Shown here piece after piece: positions 44,784-53,345 of a DNA stretch of 64,000 nt (its first letter is position 1; each line of letters opens with the position of its first letter). The stretch lies in contig NZ_CP067100.1 of assembly GCF_016616235.1 (NCBI RefSeq), positions 4,585,001 through 4,649,000 of the forward strand. The letters are read 5' to 3'. The position numbers and the translations under genes are program-made. The DNA is from Bradyrhizobium diazoefficiens. Its GTDB lineage: Bacteria > Pseudomonadota > Alphaproteobacteria > Rhizobiales > Xanthobacteraceae. The notes under the pieces are model-generated. The model was given only the letters and a program-made list of their open reading frames with translations. It did no database searches and was not told where the DNA came from.

Positions 44784-46105
44784 GCACGCTCGGATCGACC
44801 TACATCGCCGACCGCGAACGCGCCTATTATGCCCGGCCGGGACGTCCCGCACTCGTCGGCGCCATCGTGGTCGGCGCGTTCGCGTCCGCCATGACGCTGT
44901 GGGGGACGCTTGCCCCGATCTCCGGGGCTGCTATCGCCAGCGGCAATCTCCAGGTCGAGGGGCGGCGCCAGAGCGTGCAGCACCCGTATGGCGGCGTCAT
45001 CCGCCAGCTCCTGGTCCGCGAAGGCGTTCACGTCCAGCAAGGCCAGCTTCTCGCCACGCTCGACGACAGCGATCCCCGCGCCAAGCTTGACGTGCTGGTC
45101 GCCGATCGCGATGCCTCGCGCGCCGCGGAGGCACGGCTGATTGCCGAACGCGACGGCCGATCTGCGCCGGACTTCGGCGTCGATCCGAAGGATGCAAAAC
45201 CTGCGCTGCGCCAGGCGATGGCCAACGAGATCGCGATGATGGCGGCGCGGAAGCATCAGTTCGAGGCGGAGACCGCCGTGCTCAAGGGCAAGATCGCCGA
45301 GCTGACCGCCCAGATCGGCGGCACCCAGGCGCAGCTCACCGGCACCGAGAAGCAACGTGAGTTGCTCGCCGACGAGATGAACGGCGCACAGCATTTGTAC
45401 GAACAGGGCTATACGCCGAAGACGCGGATCCTGGCCTTGCAACGCGAGGACGCCAAGCTGCAGGCCGATATCGGCGCACAGCGCGCCAATATCGCCGGCA
45501 TGCAGCAGCAGATCGCGCAGAACGAGGCCGAGATCGCCAGGGCCGAGCGCACCCGGATGAGCGAGATCACCGACCAACTCCGCTCCACCGAGAACAAGCT
45601 CGCCGAGCTTGCGCCGAAGATCGATGCCGCGACCGACGTGGTGACACGCACGCAGATCAGGGCTCCTGCGACCGGCTCGGTGGTCGGGCTCGACGTGTTC
45701 ACCGAAGGCGGCGTGATCCAGCCCGGCGCCAAGCTCATGGACATCGTGCCATCGGACAATCCGCTGATCGTGGATGCGCAGCTCAAGCTGTCCGACATCA
45801 ACGATGTCACCGTTGGCCGCCGCGCCGAGATCCGGCTCACCGGGGTCAATTATGTCGAGCGCCCCCGCCTCTACGGCACGGTGCGGACGGTCTCGGCCGA
45901 CCGCGTCACAAACGACAAGTCCGGCGGGCCCGGCTACTACGCCGTCGAAGTCTCGCTGGAGCCGGAAGACGTCAAGAAATCGCGCATCGAACTGCAATCC
46001 GGCATGCCGGCAGAGGTGATCGTGCCGACGCGGCCACGCACCCTGTTCGAATATCTGCTTGGTCCGCTCCGCGACGAGCTGACCCGTGCCTTCCGCGAAC
46101 GCTGA
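44780..46105 (+). CDS. HlyD-family type I secretion periplasmic adaptor
   Basis: This 441-residue membrane-fusion protein has one N-terminal membrane helix (residues about 25-45, ALVGAIVVGAFASAMTLWG), a lipoyl-like segment (QHPYGGVIRQLLVREG), a long coiled-coil hairpin (residues about 100-290) and a C-terminal beta-barrel (IRAPATGSVVGLDVFTEGG). It bridges the ABC exporter to an outer-membrane TolC-type channel, which is not encoded in this window. ATGA overlap with the exporter gene shows coupled translation. Confidence 0.95.
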   Translation: MSTLGSTYIADRERAYYARPGRPALVGAIVVGAFASAMTLWGTLAPISGAAIASGNLQVEGRRQSVQHPYGGVIRQLLVREGVHVQQGQLLATLDDSDPRAKLDVLVADRDASRAAEARLIAERDGRSAPDFGVDPKDAKPALRQAMANEIAMMAARKHQFEAETAVLKGKIAELTAQIGGTQAQLTGTEKQRELLADEMNGAQHLYEQGYTPKTRILALQREDAKLQADIGAQRANIAGMQQQIAQNEAEIARAERTRMSEITDQLRSTENKLAELAPKIDAATDVVTRTQIRAPATGSVVGLDVFTEGGVIQPGAKLMDIVPSDNPLIVDAQLKLSDINDVTVGRRAEIRLTGVNYVERPRLYGTVRTVSADRVTNDKSGGPGYYAVEVSLEPEDVKKSRIELQSGMPAEVIVPTRPRTLFEYLLGPLRDELTRAFRER

Positions 46106-46115
46106 GGAGAAGCCG

Positions 46116-47051
46116 ATGGCTGCATCCGAGCACAACAACCGTCGCGCCGACAGAGCGGAGATTGCGCGCCACATCACGACGGAAGAGACGGTCGCGTTCA
46201 TGACCGCGCTGGTCGCCTTCCTGAAGGAGGCCGAGGCATCTGGAAACCACGCCGGCAACGCTGCGCAGCCGGTGCCTACGGATTTGCCGCCGGCACACGC
46301 CGATCCAGTGCCCCCGGACGCAACACCAGCCGATCGTCAACCCGTTTCCGGCGACCACCATGCCGATGCGGGCGCGGCGCCGACCGGCGAGACCCCGGTT
46401 CATACGGATGCGACGACTGGCGGCGCCTCGCATGCCGGCGCAACCGCCGATATCGCCGCCACGACGGACAGCCCGGCCAGCGCCTCTGTTCCGGCCGACA
46501 GTCACGCCATGACGCCCCTCGCGCCCGCCGCGGCTGATCATCTCCCGGCAAGCAGCGCCACCTCTGCGCATACCGACGTCACAGCGTCCGCCACCATCGA
46601 TCCGGTGTCGTCCCTGCACGAGCTCGGCAGCACGATCACTGACCTGGTCGACACGTCGCTGGCGGCTGTGTCGCACACGCTGGACAGCCTGACCACGACC
46701 GTGACGCAACTAACGTCCACGATCACGGGAACGATCGGCCAGCTCACCGACAGCGTCACCGGCCTGGTCGGCGGCCTGCTGCATTCCGTCGGCGGCGATG
46801 CGCAGCATGACGCGCACGGCCCCGACCTGTTCAATGCGCTGGTCACGGATATCGTGAGCACGCCGTTGGCCTCGCCCCACGAAGGCGCCGCGCCACACGA
46901 TGTCGATATCGGCGGGCTCGACACCGCCGGCGCAGTGCCGATGGCGGCACTATCGCCGCTGACGCTGCATCTCGGCTTTCTCGGCCAGCCCGGCGACGGC
47001 CACGACATCCACGACGGCGCCTTCTCGGCGCTCGGCGTGCACCATTTCTAG
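46116..47051 (+). CDS. Low-complexity His/Ala/Thr-rich protein, candidate type I secretion substrate
   Basis: The 311-residue protein starts with a short helical region (EIARHITTEETVAFMTALVA), then has a disordered Pro/Ala/His/Asp-rich middle, a helical Thr/Leu-rich repeat (LTTTVTQLTSTITGTIGQLT) and a His/Gly/Asp-rich tail ending LGVHHF. No Sec signal is seen. A ribosome site (gaggagaag) precedes ATG 46116, ten bases after the adaptor stop. The position after the T1SS adaptor and the hydrophobic end suggest cargo. The many His/Asp residues might bind metals. No family is recognised. Confidence 0.75.
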   Translation: MAASEHNNRRADRAEIARHITTEETVAFMTALVAFLKEAEASGNHAGNAAQPVPTDLPPAHADPVPPDATPADRQPVSGDHHADAGAAPTGETPVHTDATTGGASHAGATADIAATTDSPASASVPADSHAMTPLAPAAADHLPASSATSAHTDVTASATIDPVSSLHELGSTITDLVDTSLAAVSHTLDSLTTTVTQLTSTITGTIGQLTDSVTGLVGGLLHSVGGDAQHDAHGPDLFNALVTDIVSTPLASPHEGAAPHDVDIGGLDTAGAVPMAALSPLTLHLGFLGQPGDGHDIHDGAFSALGVHHF

Positions 47052-47052
47052 C

Positions 47053-47946
47053 TCACAGCTTCGCCGCGGCAAAGATGCCCGATATCCAGTCGAGGAAGAC
47101 GCGCAGGCGCAGCGCAAGCTGGCGGTTTTGCGGATAGAGCGCCGACAGCGGCGTCGGCGATGGCGGATAATCGGCGAGCACCTCGACCAGCGCACCGCTG
47201 GCGAGATCCTCCGCGAAACGATAACGCGGCGCCTGCGCGAGGCCGAAGCCGAGCCGTGCGAGATCGGCCATCGTGTCGGAATTGTTCGCGCGCACCCGGC
47301 TCGGCAGCACGACGTGGCGCAGCGCGCCCGCGACGGAAAATTCCAGCGGCAGCACGTCGCCAGTGCGTGAGGAGACGAAGGCGACCATCTGATGTCCGTC
47401 GAGCGCATCCAGCGTCGCGGGCACGCCGTGGCTCGCAATGTAGGCCGGGCTTGCCACCGTGATCTCCGCGATGGTGCCGAGGCGGCGCTGGATCATGCCG
47501 CTGTCGCCGGGCTCGCCCGACCGGATCACGCAATCGATACCTTCACGCACGAGATCGACCAGCCGATCGCCCTGCCCGATCTGCAAGTCGAGCTGCGGAT
47601 AGCGCGCCAGAAATTCCGGCAGATGCGGCAGGATGAAGGTGCGGGTCAGCAGGGGATGCGCGTCGATGCGGAGCAGGCCGCGCGGCTGCGCGTCGCGCAT
47701 CGCGGCTTCCGCCTCTTCGACCTCGGCGAGGATGGCGACGCAGCGGCGGTAATAGTCCTCACCGTCGAGCGTCGGCGTGACGTGCCGCGTCGTTCGCTCC
47801 AAGAGGCGCGTGCCGAGGCGTGCCTCGAGGCCGCGCAAGACCTCGCTCGCCGTCGAGCGGGGAATGCCGAGGTCGGCAGCCGCAGCCGTAAAGCTCTGCC
47901 GCTCGACCAGGCGGACGAACAGGCGCATGGCGTCAAAGCGGTCCAT
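47053..47946 (-). CDS. LysR-family transcriptional regulator
   Basis: The 297-residue protein has an N-terminal winged helix (MRLFVRLVERQSFTAAAADL, then STASEVLRGLEARLG) and a C-terminal LysR substrate-binding domain. It is divergent from the frameshifted SDR gene, the usual arrangement for a LysR regulator and its target. A small inverted repeat lies between them. It ends two bases after the stop of the secretion-locus gene, in convergent orientation. The effector is unknown. Confidence 0.93.
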   Translation of the reverse strand: MDRFDAMRLFVRLVERQSFTAAAADLGIPRSTASEVLRGLEARLGTRLLERTTRHVTPTLDGEDYYRRCVAILAEVEEAEAAMRDAQPRGLLRIDAHPLLTRTFILPHLPEFLARYPQLDLQIGQGDRLVDLVREGIDCVIRSGEPGDSGMIQRRLGTIAEITVASPAYIASHGVPATLDALDGHQMVAFVSSRTGDVLPLEFSVAGALRHVVLPSRVRANNSDTMADLARLGFGLAQAPRYRFAEDLASGALVEVLADYPPSPTPLSALYPQNRQLALRLRVFLDWISGIFAAAKL

Positions 47947-47996
47947 GGCGATTGTTCACCACAGCCGACAGGTGATGGCAAGTCCGGGGCGATTAT

Positions 47997-48013
47997 CCGG
48001 TCACGGCGACCGG
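47997..48013. promoter_or_regulatory. Inverted repeat in the LysR-SDR intergenic region
   Basis: CCGGTC at 47997-48002 and GACCGG at 48008-48013 are exact reverse complements around ACGGC. They lie 51 bases upstream of the LysR start and 35 bases upstream of the SDR start, so they are a reasonable LysR operator candidate. G/C-rich palindromes arise easily by chance here. Confidence 0.35.
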
Positions 48014-48047
48014 CTATTCTCGGATCATAGCGTTCAGGAGACCCGCC

Positions 48048-48787
48048 ATGACCAACCAACATCAACGTGCCGCCATCGTCACGGGCGGCTCCCGCGGCAT
48101 CGGCGCCGCGATTGCCGGCCGGCTGGCGCAGGACGGAATCGCCCTTGCGATCAACTATGCCAGCGGCCGCGATGCCGCCGACGCACTCGTGGCCGAGATC
48201 GAAGCCGCCGGCGGACGCGCCATCGCCGTGCAGGCCGATCTGGCCGATCCGGCAACGCCGGCGCGGCTGTTCGATGCGGCCGAGCAAGCCTTCGGCGGCG
48301 TCGACATCCTCGTCAACAATGCCGGCGTAATGGAGCTCGGCCCGCTGGCCGAGGTGAGCGACGAAGCGTTTGCGCGGCAGATGTCGATCAATCTTGACAG
48401 CGTGTTCCGCGCCTTGCGCGAAGCGGCGCGGCGGCTGCGCGAGGGCGGCCGCATCGTCAGCTTCTCCTCCAGCGTCATCGGCCTCTATCAGCCCGGCTAC
48501 GGCGTCTACGCCGCGACCAAGGCCGCGGTCGAAGCCATGACTCACATCCTCGCCAAGGAGCTCGGCAGCCGGCGCATCACCGTCAACGCGGTGGCGCCCG
48601 GACCGGTCGAGACGCGGCTGTTCCTGGAGGGCAAGAGCGAGCAGCAGGTGCGCGCGATCGCCGCATGAACCCGTTCGGCCGGCTCGGCCAGCCCGACGAC
48701 ATCGCAGGAATCGTCGCCTTCCTCGCCGGCCGCGACAGCGGCTGGGTCAACGGCCAGATCATCCGTGCCAATGGCGGCGTGGTCTGA
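48048..48787 (+). pseudogene. SDR family oxidoreductase broken by a frameshift
   Basis: The first frame (48048-48668) encodes 206 residues of a classical SDR with TGGSRGIG, NNAGVMELG and YGVYAATK (catalytic YxxxK). It stops at TGA inside a segment that homologues continue. The last 40 residues of the family (NPFGRLGQPDDIAG, then NGQIIRANGGVV) are encoded from ATG 48665 to 48787 in the next frame. The ATG and the TGA overlap (ATGA). One base added near 48664 would join the halves. It may be a real mutation, a sequencing error, or split translation; the C-terminus matters for folding and tetramer contacts in this family, so loss would likely inactivate it. Confidence 0.8.
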
Positions 48788-48810
48788 CGCATCACACGGA
48801 GAGACCCATC

Positions 48811-49107
48811 ATGCCCTTCGCCAACATCAAGATTCCGCAAGCCGCGCTGTCGCGAAGCCAGAAGGCCGAGATCGTGCACCGCCTCACCGCGCTGTTTGCC
48901 GAGTATTTCGGCGATGCGGCGCGGCCGCACACGATGGTGCTGATCGAGGAAGTACCGGATGGCGGCTACGGCCGTGCCGACGAAGTGTTCATCGTTCCCG
49001 ACGCCTTTCGCGCCGGCGACGCTGTCATTTCAGCTTCAGGCCGAGCTCGGTGCCGCCCGTGGGCGGCAGCGTCATCGAGACGAAGCCGTGTTGGGAATCG
49101 CGGATGA
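48811..49107 (+). CDS. Tautomerase-family protein with a non-family C-terminus
   Basis: The start (MPFANIKIPQAALSRSQKAE, then PHTMVLIEEVPDGGYGRAD) fits a 4-oxalocrotonate tautomerase-like protein, though the catalytic N-terminal Pro2 follows Met as expected. Homology ends around residue 68 (VPDAFRA). The remaining 30 residues are Arg-rich and run antisense through an O-methyltransferase-like remnant, so the native 3' end of this gene appears to have been replaced. A ribosome site (ggagag) precedes ATG 48811. Whether it folds is unknown. Confidence 0.6.
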   Translation: MPFANIKIPQAALSRSQKAEIVHRLTALFAEYFGDAARPHTMVLIEEVPDGGYGRADEVFIVPDAFRAGDAVISASGRARCRPWAAASSRRSRVGNRG

Positions 49108-49135
49108 ATTCGAGGTAGTCGGGTTTGGCGTTGTC
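49025..49135 (-). pseudogene. C-terminal remnant resembling an O-methyltransferase
   Basis: On the minus strand a frame ending at TGA 49025-49027 encodes about 37 residues (DNAKPDYLEFIRDSQHGF, then TLPPTGGTELGLKLK). The pattern resembles the C-terminal end of class I SAM-dependent O-methyltransferases of the caffeoyl-CoA type. It has no start and no upstream part, so it is a scrap. It overlaps the altered end of the tautomerase gene antisense. Confidence 0.45.
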
Positions 49136-49140
49136 GTCCC

Positions 49141-49305
49141 TCCTACGCCCCCGCGCTATCGACAAGAGTCGCCAGCCTCGGCATTCCTGTCTTTGCCTGC
49201 ACGCCGGACCAGTTTCCGGATCTGATGGCGACAGCGCTGAAGCGCGAGGACGTCGCCGGCTGGGCGGCCGACCAGGACATCAAGCTGATCCGGCCCGAAA
49301 CCTAA
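49141..49305 (+). pseudogene. C-terminal remnant of a VWA-domain protein
   Basis: A plus-strand frame ending at TAA 49303-49305 encodes about 54 residues including LGIPVFACTPDQFPDLM and REDVAGWAADQDI. This resembles the C-terminus of CoxE-like VWA proteins found in MoxR/VWA/SWIM gene clusters. There is no upstream part or start codon. The neighbouring gene is a SWIM-containing SNF2 helicase, so a former cluster may have been deleted. Confidence 0.5.
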
Positions 49306-49365
49306 AGCGCGACGAGATTGGGACGATCGACGTCACGTTTGGGTCATGGTTCGAGCATGATCTCC
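49306..49365. repeat. Partial dispersed rhizobial repeat
   Basis: The sequence agcgcgacgagattggga, then cgtcacgtttgggtca and gagcatgatctccgcgca, resembles a common rhizobial intergenic repeat as recalled. The closing half of its terminal palindrome (gatcatgcgc) is missing, so it is truncated. It sits between the VWA remnant and the helicase gene, at the edge of the decay zone. Confidence 0.5.
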
Positions 49366-49370
49366 GCGCA

Positions 49371-51821
49371 TCAGCCGCGCAGACGGTCGGCCAGCACGCC
49401 GAGCATATCGGCCAGCCGCCTAGCGGTCTCCGGAGGCGGAAGCGGAATCTTCAGGTTCTGCCGACCCGTTGTCGGGTCGCGCTCGATCCAGGGATGCCCC
49501 GTCATGCCGGTGCCATCTGCCGCAACGATGGCACCGACCAATTGCGCGCCGATCTGCACCAGCGCTTGCCAGGGATCGGAGGATGAATCGCGCGGTGGGG
49601 CCACGGATTCCTCCCCCGATGGCGCCGCGGACGCGGGCTCGCCGCCCACCGATGCAGTATTGCCGGCACTCTCGATCTGCCCGGCCTCCTCCGCGGCCGT
49701 CACGGCCTCGCCGGCTCCCATGCTTCCGGTCACGTTCTCCACATCCTTCAAGAAGCGGCTGAGCCGTGAACCTCCCAGAGAGACCTCGTTGCTGCCGCCG
49801 TCGAGAATGCCTTCGGACAACGCGCGCTTGAAGGCCAGGACGGAAAGCATGCCCTCTTCGATCGTACCTTTCGCGATGAAGTTGACAATCTGAACCGGCC
49901 GCGCCTGACCGAGGCGGTGGATGCGCGCGATGCGCTGCTCGAGCACGGCGGGATTCCACGGCAGATCCATGTTCACCAGCGTCGAGGCGTGCTGCAGATT
50001 GAGTCCCGTACTGCCAGCGTCCGTCGACAGGAACACGCGGCAAGCCGGATCGTCCCGAAAACGCTGAACCAGCTCGGGTCGCTTCTCCGACGGCACGCCA
50101 CCATGGAAGCTGACATAGCCGATGCCGCGGGCCTCCAGGCGACGGATCACAATCTCGTGCGACCGCGTCCACTGCGAAAACACCACGGCCTTGGCGCCCG
50201 GCTCGGCAAACAACTGATCGAGCAGCGCAGCCAGTTCGTCGGACTTGACGCCGTGGTCAGTCTCCCGATCCAGCAAATAGGTGCTGTTGCAGGACATCCG
50301 CATGTTCTGAAGGGCGCAGGTCAATCGCCGCTGATCCTTGTCCGACAGGAACTTGGTCTTGCGCCAGCGCTGCACGATCTTCGCAACCGTGTCTGCGTTT
50401 TCCCTGTGCAAGTCCATCTGCGGTACCGTCATCGGCACGAGCACGTTCTGGTCGGTCCGGCTCGGCAATTGCCGAAGCACCTCCCACTTTCGCCGCCGAA
50501 TTAGAATCGGCTCCAGGGTTTCGCCGATCTTGTCCAGGCCCCGATAACCGGTGATGCGCCCCCCTTCATCCTTGGCCTGATGCTCGTGCAGGAGTTTCCA
50601 GGTCGGACCGAGTCGATGTTGATCGACAAACTGTACGATGGAGATCAGCTCTTCGAGCTTGTTCTCCAGTGGGGTCCCGGTCAACACGATCGCATAGGTG
50701 CTATCGATGCGCTTCAGCGCCCGCGCCGCAACCGTATTCCAGTTCTTGACGCGCTGGGCCTCGTCGACGATGACCAGTTCGGGTGACCATGCGGTGATCA
50801 GGTCGAGATCCGGCTGGAGCTTCTCGTAGTTGGTGATCTTGCAGAAGTCGTCGAGCGCATAGTCCCTTTCCCGCTGCACTCGACCGCCACTGATGACGCG
50901 CGCGCCGCGCCTGTCTTTCCGCCCCGAGAATCGCGCAATTTCGCTCTGCCACTGGTATTTGAGCGAGGTCGGGCAGATCACCATGACTCTCGACACCCCG
51001 AAATGTCGGGCGAGTATTTCCGTCGCTGCAATCGCCTGGATCGTCTTGCCCAGTCCCATGTCGTCGCCGATCAATGCGCGGCCGGCCCGCACCGCAAACA
51101 ATGCGCCCTCAGCCTGATATGGGTAGAGCGGTATCTTCAGCAGGCCCTTCAGCCTGGAATCGGCGCTGCCCCGCGGAAACAGCCGCTGCAGCTTTTCCGC
51201 CCGATGCTCGGTGTCCCGCACCCCCGCGATGAAGTCGAGTGCGTCGTCATAAGCGCGCAGTTCGTGACCACTCTTCGACACCAAGTCGATGAATTCGTCG
51301 AGCGCGCCGAAATGGTCATCCCTCAGCATCCCGTCATGCTCCAGATCGAACAGCACCGCGGAAGCCTCGACGATATCGGCCGGGCAGTCGGTTCCGGCGC
51401 GAAAATGCACGCTGCGTCTGCCCTGATTGCGCAGATAGAGCTCGGAAAATGACGGCCGGTATCCACGAGCGAACGCTGCCTTGGCGCCCCGCTTGCTCCC
51501 GAGCCGGGCGAGAGTGAATTCCAGATGCTTGCAGGTCCCAAGCTCGTTCGTGGCGTAGTCCGGGCACGAGCAGAAATTGCCGCCGGGTCCAAGCCCGCGA
51601 ATAGCCACGCGATAGCTCGACCTGGATTTCGGATTGGAGACGCGGAATTCGGAAAAGAACGGATCATTGCCGAGATTTTCCAGGAGGAAGGATTGCTCGC
51701 GTCCGAACTCGCGGCGCAATTGGCGTTGCCACTCGACTGGCGACAGGTCGACCGGAGCGTAGGTGCGGGAAAGCTTGGCCTGTTTGCGCGACGCAGCGGC
51801 GCCGGATTTCAGGGATTTCAT
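49371..51821 (-). CDS. SNF2-family helicase with N-terminal SWIM zinc finger
   Basis: The 816-residue protein has a SWIM zinc finger (Cys84, Cys86, Cys97, His99; CxCx10CxH). A SNF2 core follows with Walker A GDDMGLGKT at about 252-260, DEAQ at 353-356 and the C-terminal helicase motifs STDAGSTGLNLQ and QRIARIHRLGQ. The last 150 residues are low complexity, then a short conserved-looking end. The enzyme is a double-stranded DNA translocase; its bacterial cellular role is unclear. ATG 51821 is preferred over longer in-frame starts. Confidence 0.93.
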   Translation of the reverse strand: MKSLKSGAAASRKQAKLSRTYAPVDLSPVEWQRQLRREFGREQSFLLENLGNDPFFSEFRVSNPKSRSSYRVAIRGLGPGGNFCSCPDYATNELGTCKHLEFTLARLGSKRGAKAAFARGYRPSFSELYLRNQGRRSVHFRAGTDCPADIVEASAVLFDLEHDGMLRDDHFGALDEFIDLVSKSGHELRAYDDALDFIAGVRDTEHRAEKLQRLFPRGSADSRLKGLLKIPLYPYQAEGALFAVRAGRALIGDDMGLGKTIQAIAATEILARHFGVSRVMVICPTSLKYQWQSEIARFSGRKDRRGARVISGGRVQRERDYALDDFCKITNYEKLQPDLDLITAWSPELVIVDEAQRVKNWNTVAARALKRIDSTYAIVLTGTPLENKLEELISIVQFVDQHRLGPTWKLLHEHQAKDEGGRITGYRGLDKIGETLEPILIRRRKWEVLRQLPSRTDQNVLVPMTVPQMDLHRENADTVAKIVQRWRKTKFLSDKDQRRLTCALQNMRMSCNSTYLLDRETDHGVKSDELAALLDQLFAEPGAKAVVFSQWTRSHEIVIRRLEARGIGYVSFHGGVPSEKRPELVQRFRDDPACRVFLSTDAGSTGLNLQHASTLVNMDLPWNPAVLEQRIARIHRLGQARPVQIVNFIAKGTIEEGMLSVLAFKRALSEGILDGGSNEVSLGGSRLSRFLKDVENVTGSMGAGEAVTAAEEAGQIESAGNTASVGGEPASAAPSGEESVAPPRDSSSDPWQALVQIGAQLVGAIVAADGTGMTGHPWIERDPTTGRQNLKIPLPPPETARRLADMLGVLADRLRG

Positions 51822-52007
51822 TCGCGTTCTTTCGGGCTTCCTTGAGGGCTCACAGCGGCCGATATTATCCCTCATATGGCCCGGACAGAACGACCCCGGA
51901 ACGTAATCCACGGTTGTCGAAACGAGCAACGCTCACTCGCGTCGAGGTTCCGTTCGCTCGGTCGAGCTCGATTGACTCCGCAAGATACCTGACTAAAGTC
52001 AGAGATC

Positions 52008-52880
52008 ATGCTCGACCCGGTCGCCCGCGTCCGCCGCTTCAACCGCGCCGTCACCTCCGCCGTCGGCGCGCTCGATACATCGTTCCTCGGGCGTGGACGG
52101 CCGCTGGGCGCGGCGCGCGTGCTCAATGCGATCGGGCACGGGCGTTCCGACGTGGCCGAGATCCGCGACTATCTCGGCCTCGATTCCGGCCTGATGAGCC
52201 GGCTGCTGCGCAGCCTCGAGGACGAGGGAGTGATCGAGACGACGGCGCATGTGGACGATGCCCGCCGCCGCGTGGCCAGGCTGACGCGGGCCGGCCGGCG
52301 CGAATTCGCAGCTTATGAGGCGCTGTCCAACGCGCAGGCCGAGGGCATTCTGGCCCAACATCCGCAACGCGAGGCGCTGCTGGCGGCGATGGACCTGATC
52401 GCCTCCGCATTGACGCACCAGCGCGTCACGCTGGACGAGATGGATCCGCAGAGTGAGGAAGCGCGCTACTGCCTCGGCGAATACTATGCCGAGCTCGGCC
52501 GCCGCTTCAAACAGGGTTTTGACGTTTCTCTTTCGAGAGACCCGGACGCCAAAGACATGCGCCGCCCGCGCGGCACCTTCATCGTCGCGAGGTCGGACAC
52601 GCTGCCGATCGGCTGCGTCGGCCTAAAGGGGACCGATCACGGCTACGCCGAGATCAAGCGCCTCTGGGTCGCCCCCACGGCGCGCGGATTGCGGCTCGGC
52701 CGGCGCCTGATGGACGCGACTGAAGATGCCGCACGCGAGCTCGGCATCGCGCTGCTGCGGCTCGACACCAATAGCGCACTTCCCGAAGCGGGCCAGCTCT
52801 ATCGCAGCACCGGCTGGCGCGAGATTCCGCGCTTCAACGACGATCCCTATCCGGATCTTTTCTTCGAAAAGCCGCTTTGA
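52008..52880 (+). CDS. MarR-type regulator fused to a GNAT acetyltransferase
   Basis: The 290-residue bifunctional protein has a MarR-like winged helix (residues about 10-150; LDSGLMSRLLRSLEDEGVIE, then DDARRRVARLTRAG). A C-terminal GNAT domain follows (about 170-290; KRLWVAPTARGLRLGRRLMD). Such fusions are well known in proteobacteria. The acetyl target is unknown. Its start at ATG 52008 has an A/G-rich upstream (agtcagagatc). Confidence 0.9.
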   Translation: MLDPVARVRRFNRAVTSAVGALDTSFLGRGRPLGAARVLNAIGHGRSDVAEIRDYLGLDSGLMSRLLRSLEDEGVIETTAHVDDARRRVARLTRAGRREFAAYEALSNAQAEGILAQHPQREALLAAMDLIASALTHQRVTLDEMDPQSEEARYCLGEYYAELGRRFKQGFDVSLSRDPDAKDMRRPRGTFIVARSDTLPIGCVGLKGTDHGYAEIKRLWVAPTARGLRLGRRLMDATEDAARELGIALLRLDTNSALPEAGQLYRSTGWREIPRFNDDPYPDLFFEKPL

Positions 52881-52936
52881 GCGGCGACCCGTTTTCGCCG
52901 ATGCCGCGTTGTGGTCCGAGCCACCGGAGCTTCGCC

Positions 52937-53323
52937 ATGACACGAGACGATCTCGCCAACGCCTACGGCAACTACATCGCCTGTCTGAACCGGCAGGATT
53001 GGCCCGCGCTCGGGCAATTCGTCCATGACGACGTCACCCACAACGCGGAGCCTCTCGGGCTGTCCGGCTATCGCGCGATGCTGGAGAAAGATTTTCGCGA
53101 GATTCCGGATCTCTATTTCGACATCGAGCTGCTGATCTCCGATCCGCCCCGCATCGCCGCCCGGCTGAAGTTCTACTGCACCCCGCTCGGAACATTCCTA
53201 GGTCTCCCCGTGAACGGCAGGCGCGTCTCGTTCTGCGAGAACGTGTTCTACGAATGCAGCGATGCCAAGATCCGGCACGTCTGGTCGGTGATCGACAAGG
53301 CTGCGATCGAGGCGCAGCTGTAG
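52937..53323 (+). CDS. SnoaL-like/NTF2-fold protein (ester cyclase-type)
   Basis: The 128-residue protein is of the SnoaL-like polyketide cyclase family: N-terminal helix DLANAYGNYIACLNRQDWPA, then GLSGYRAMLEKDFREIPDLY and the core GTFLGLPVNGRRVSF. The NTF2 fold serves many enzymatic and binding roles; no substrate is predicted. ATG 52937 lies downstream of ggag. It follows the MarR-GNAT gene by 56 bases on the same strand. Confidence 0.85.
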   Translation: MTRDDLANAYGNYIACLNRQDWPALGQFVHDDVTHNAEPLGLSGYRAMLEKDFREIPDLYFDIELLISDPPRIAARLKFYCTPLGTFLGLPVNGRRVSFCENVFYECSDAKIRHVWSVIDKAAIEAQL

Positions 53324-53345
53324 CGCTGCGCCTCGGGCCGGGCAC

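Noticed and set aside
48665..48787. The 40-codon second part of the SDR as a separate gene by translational coupling
   Set aside because: Its content is exactly the missing C-terminus of the SDR family, so it is a broken end and not an independent protein.
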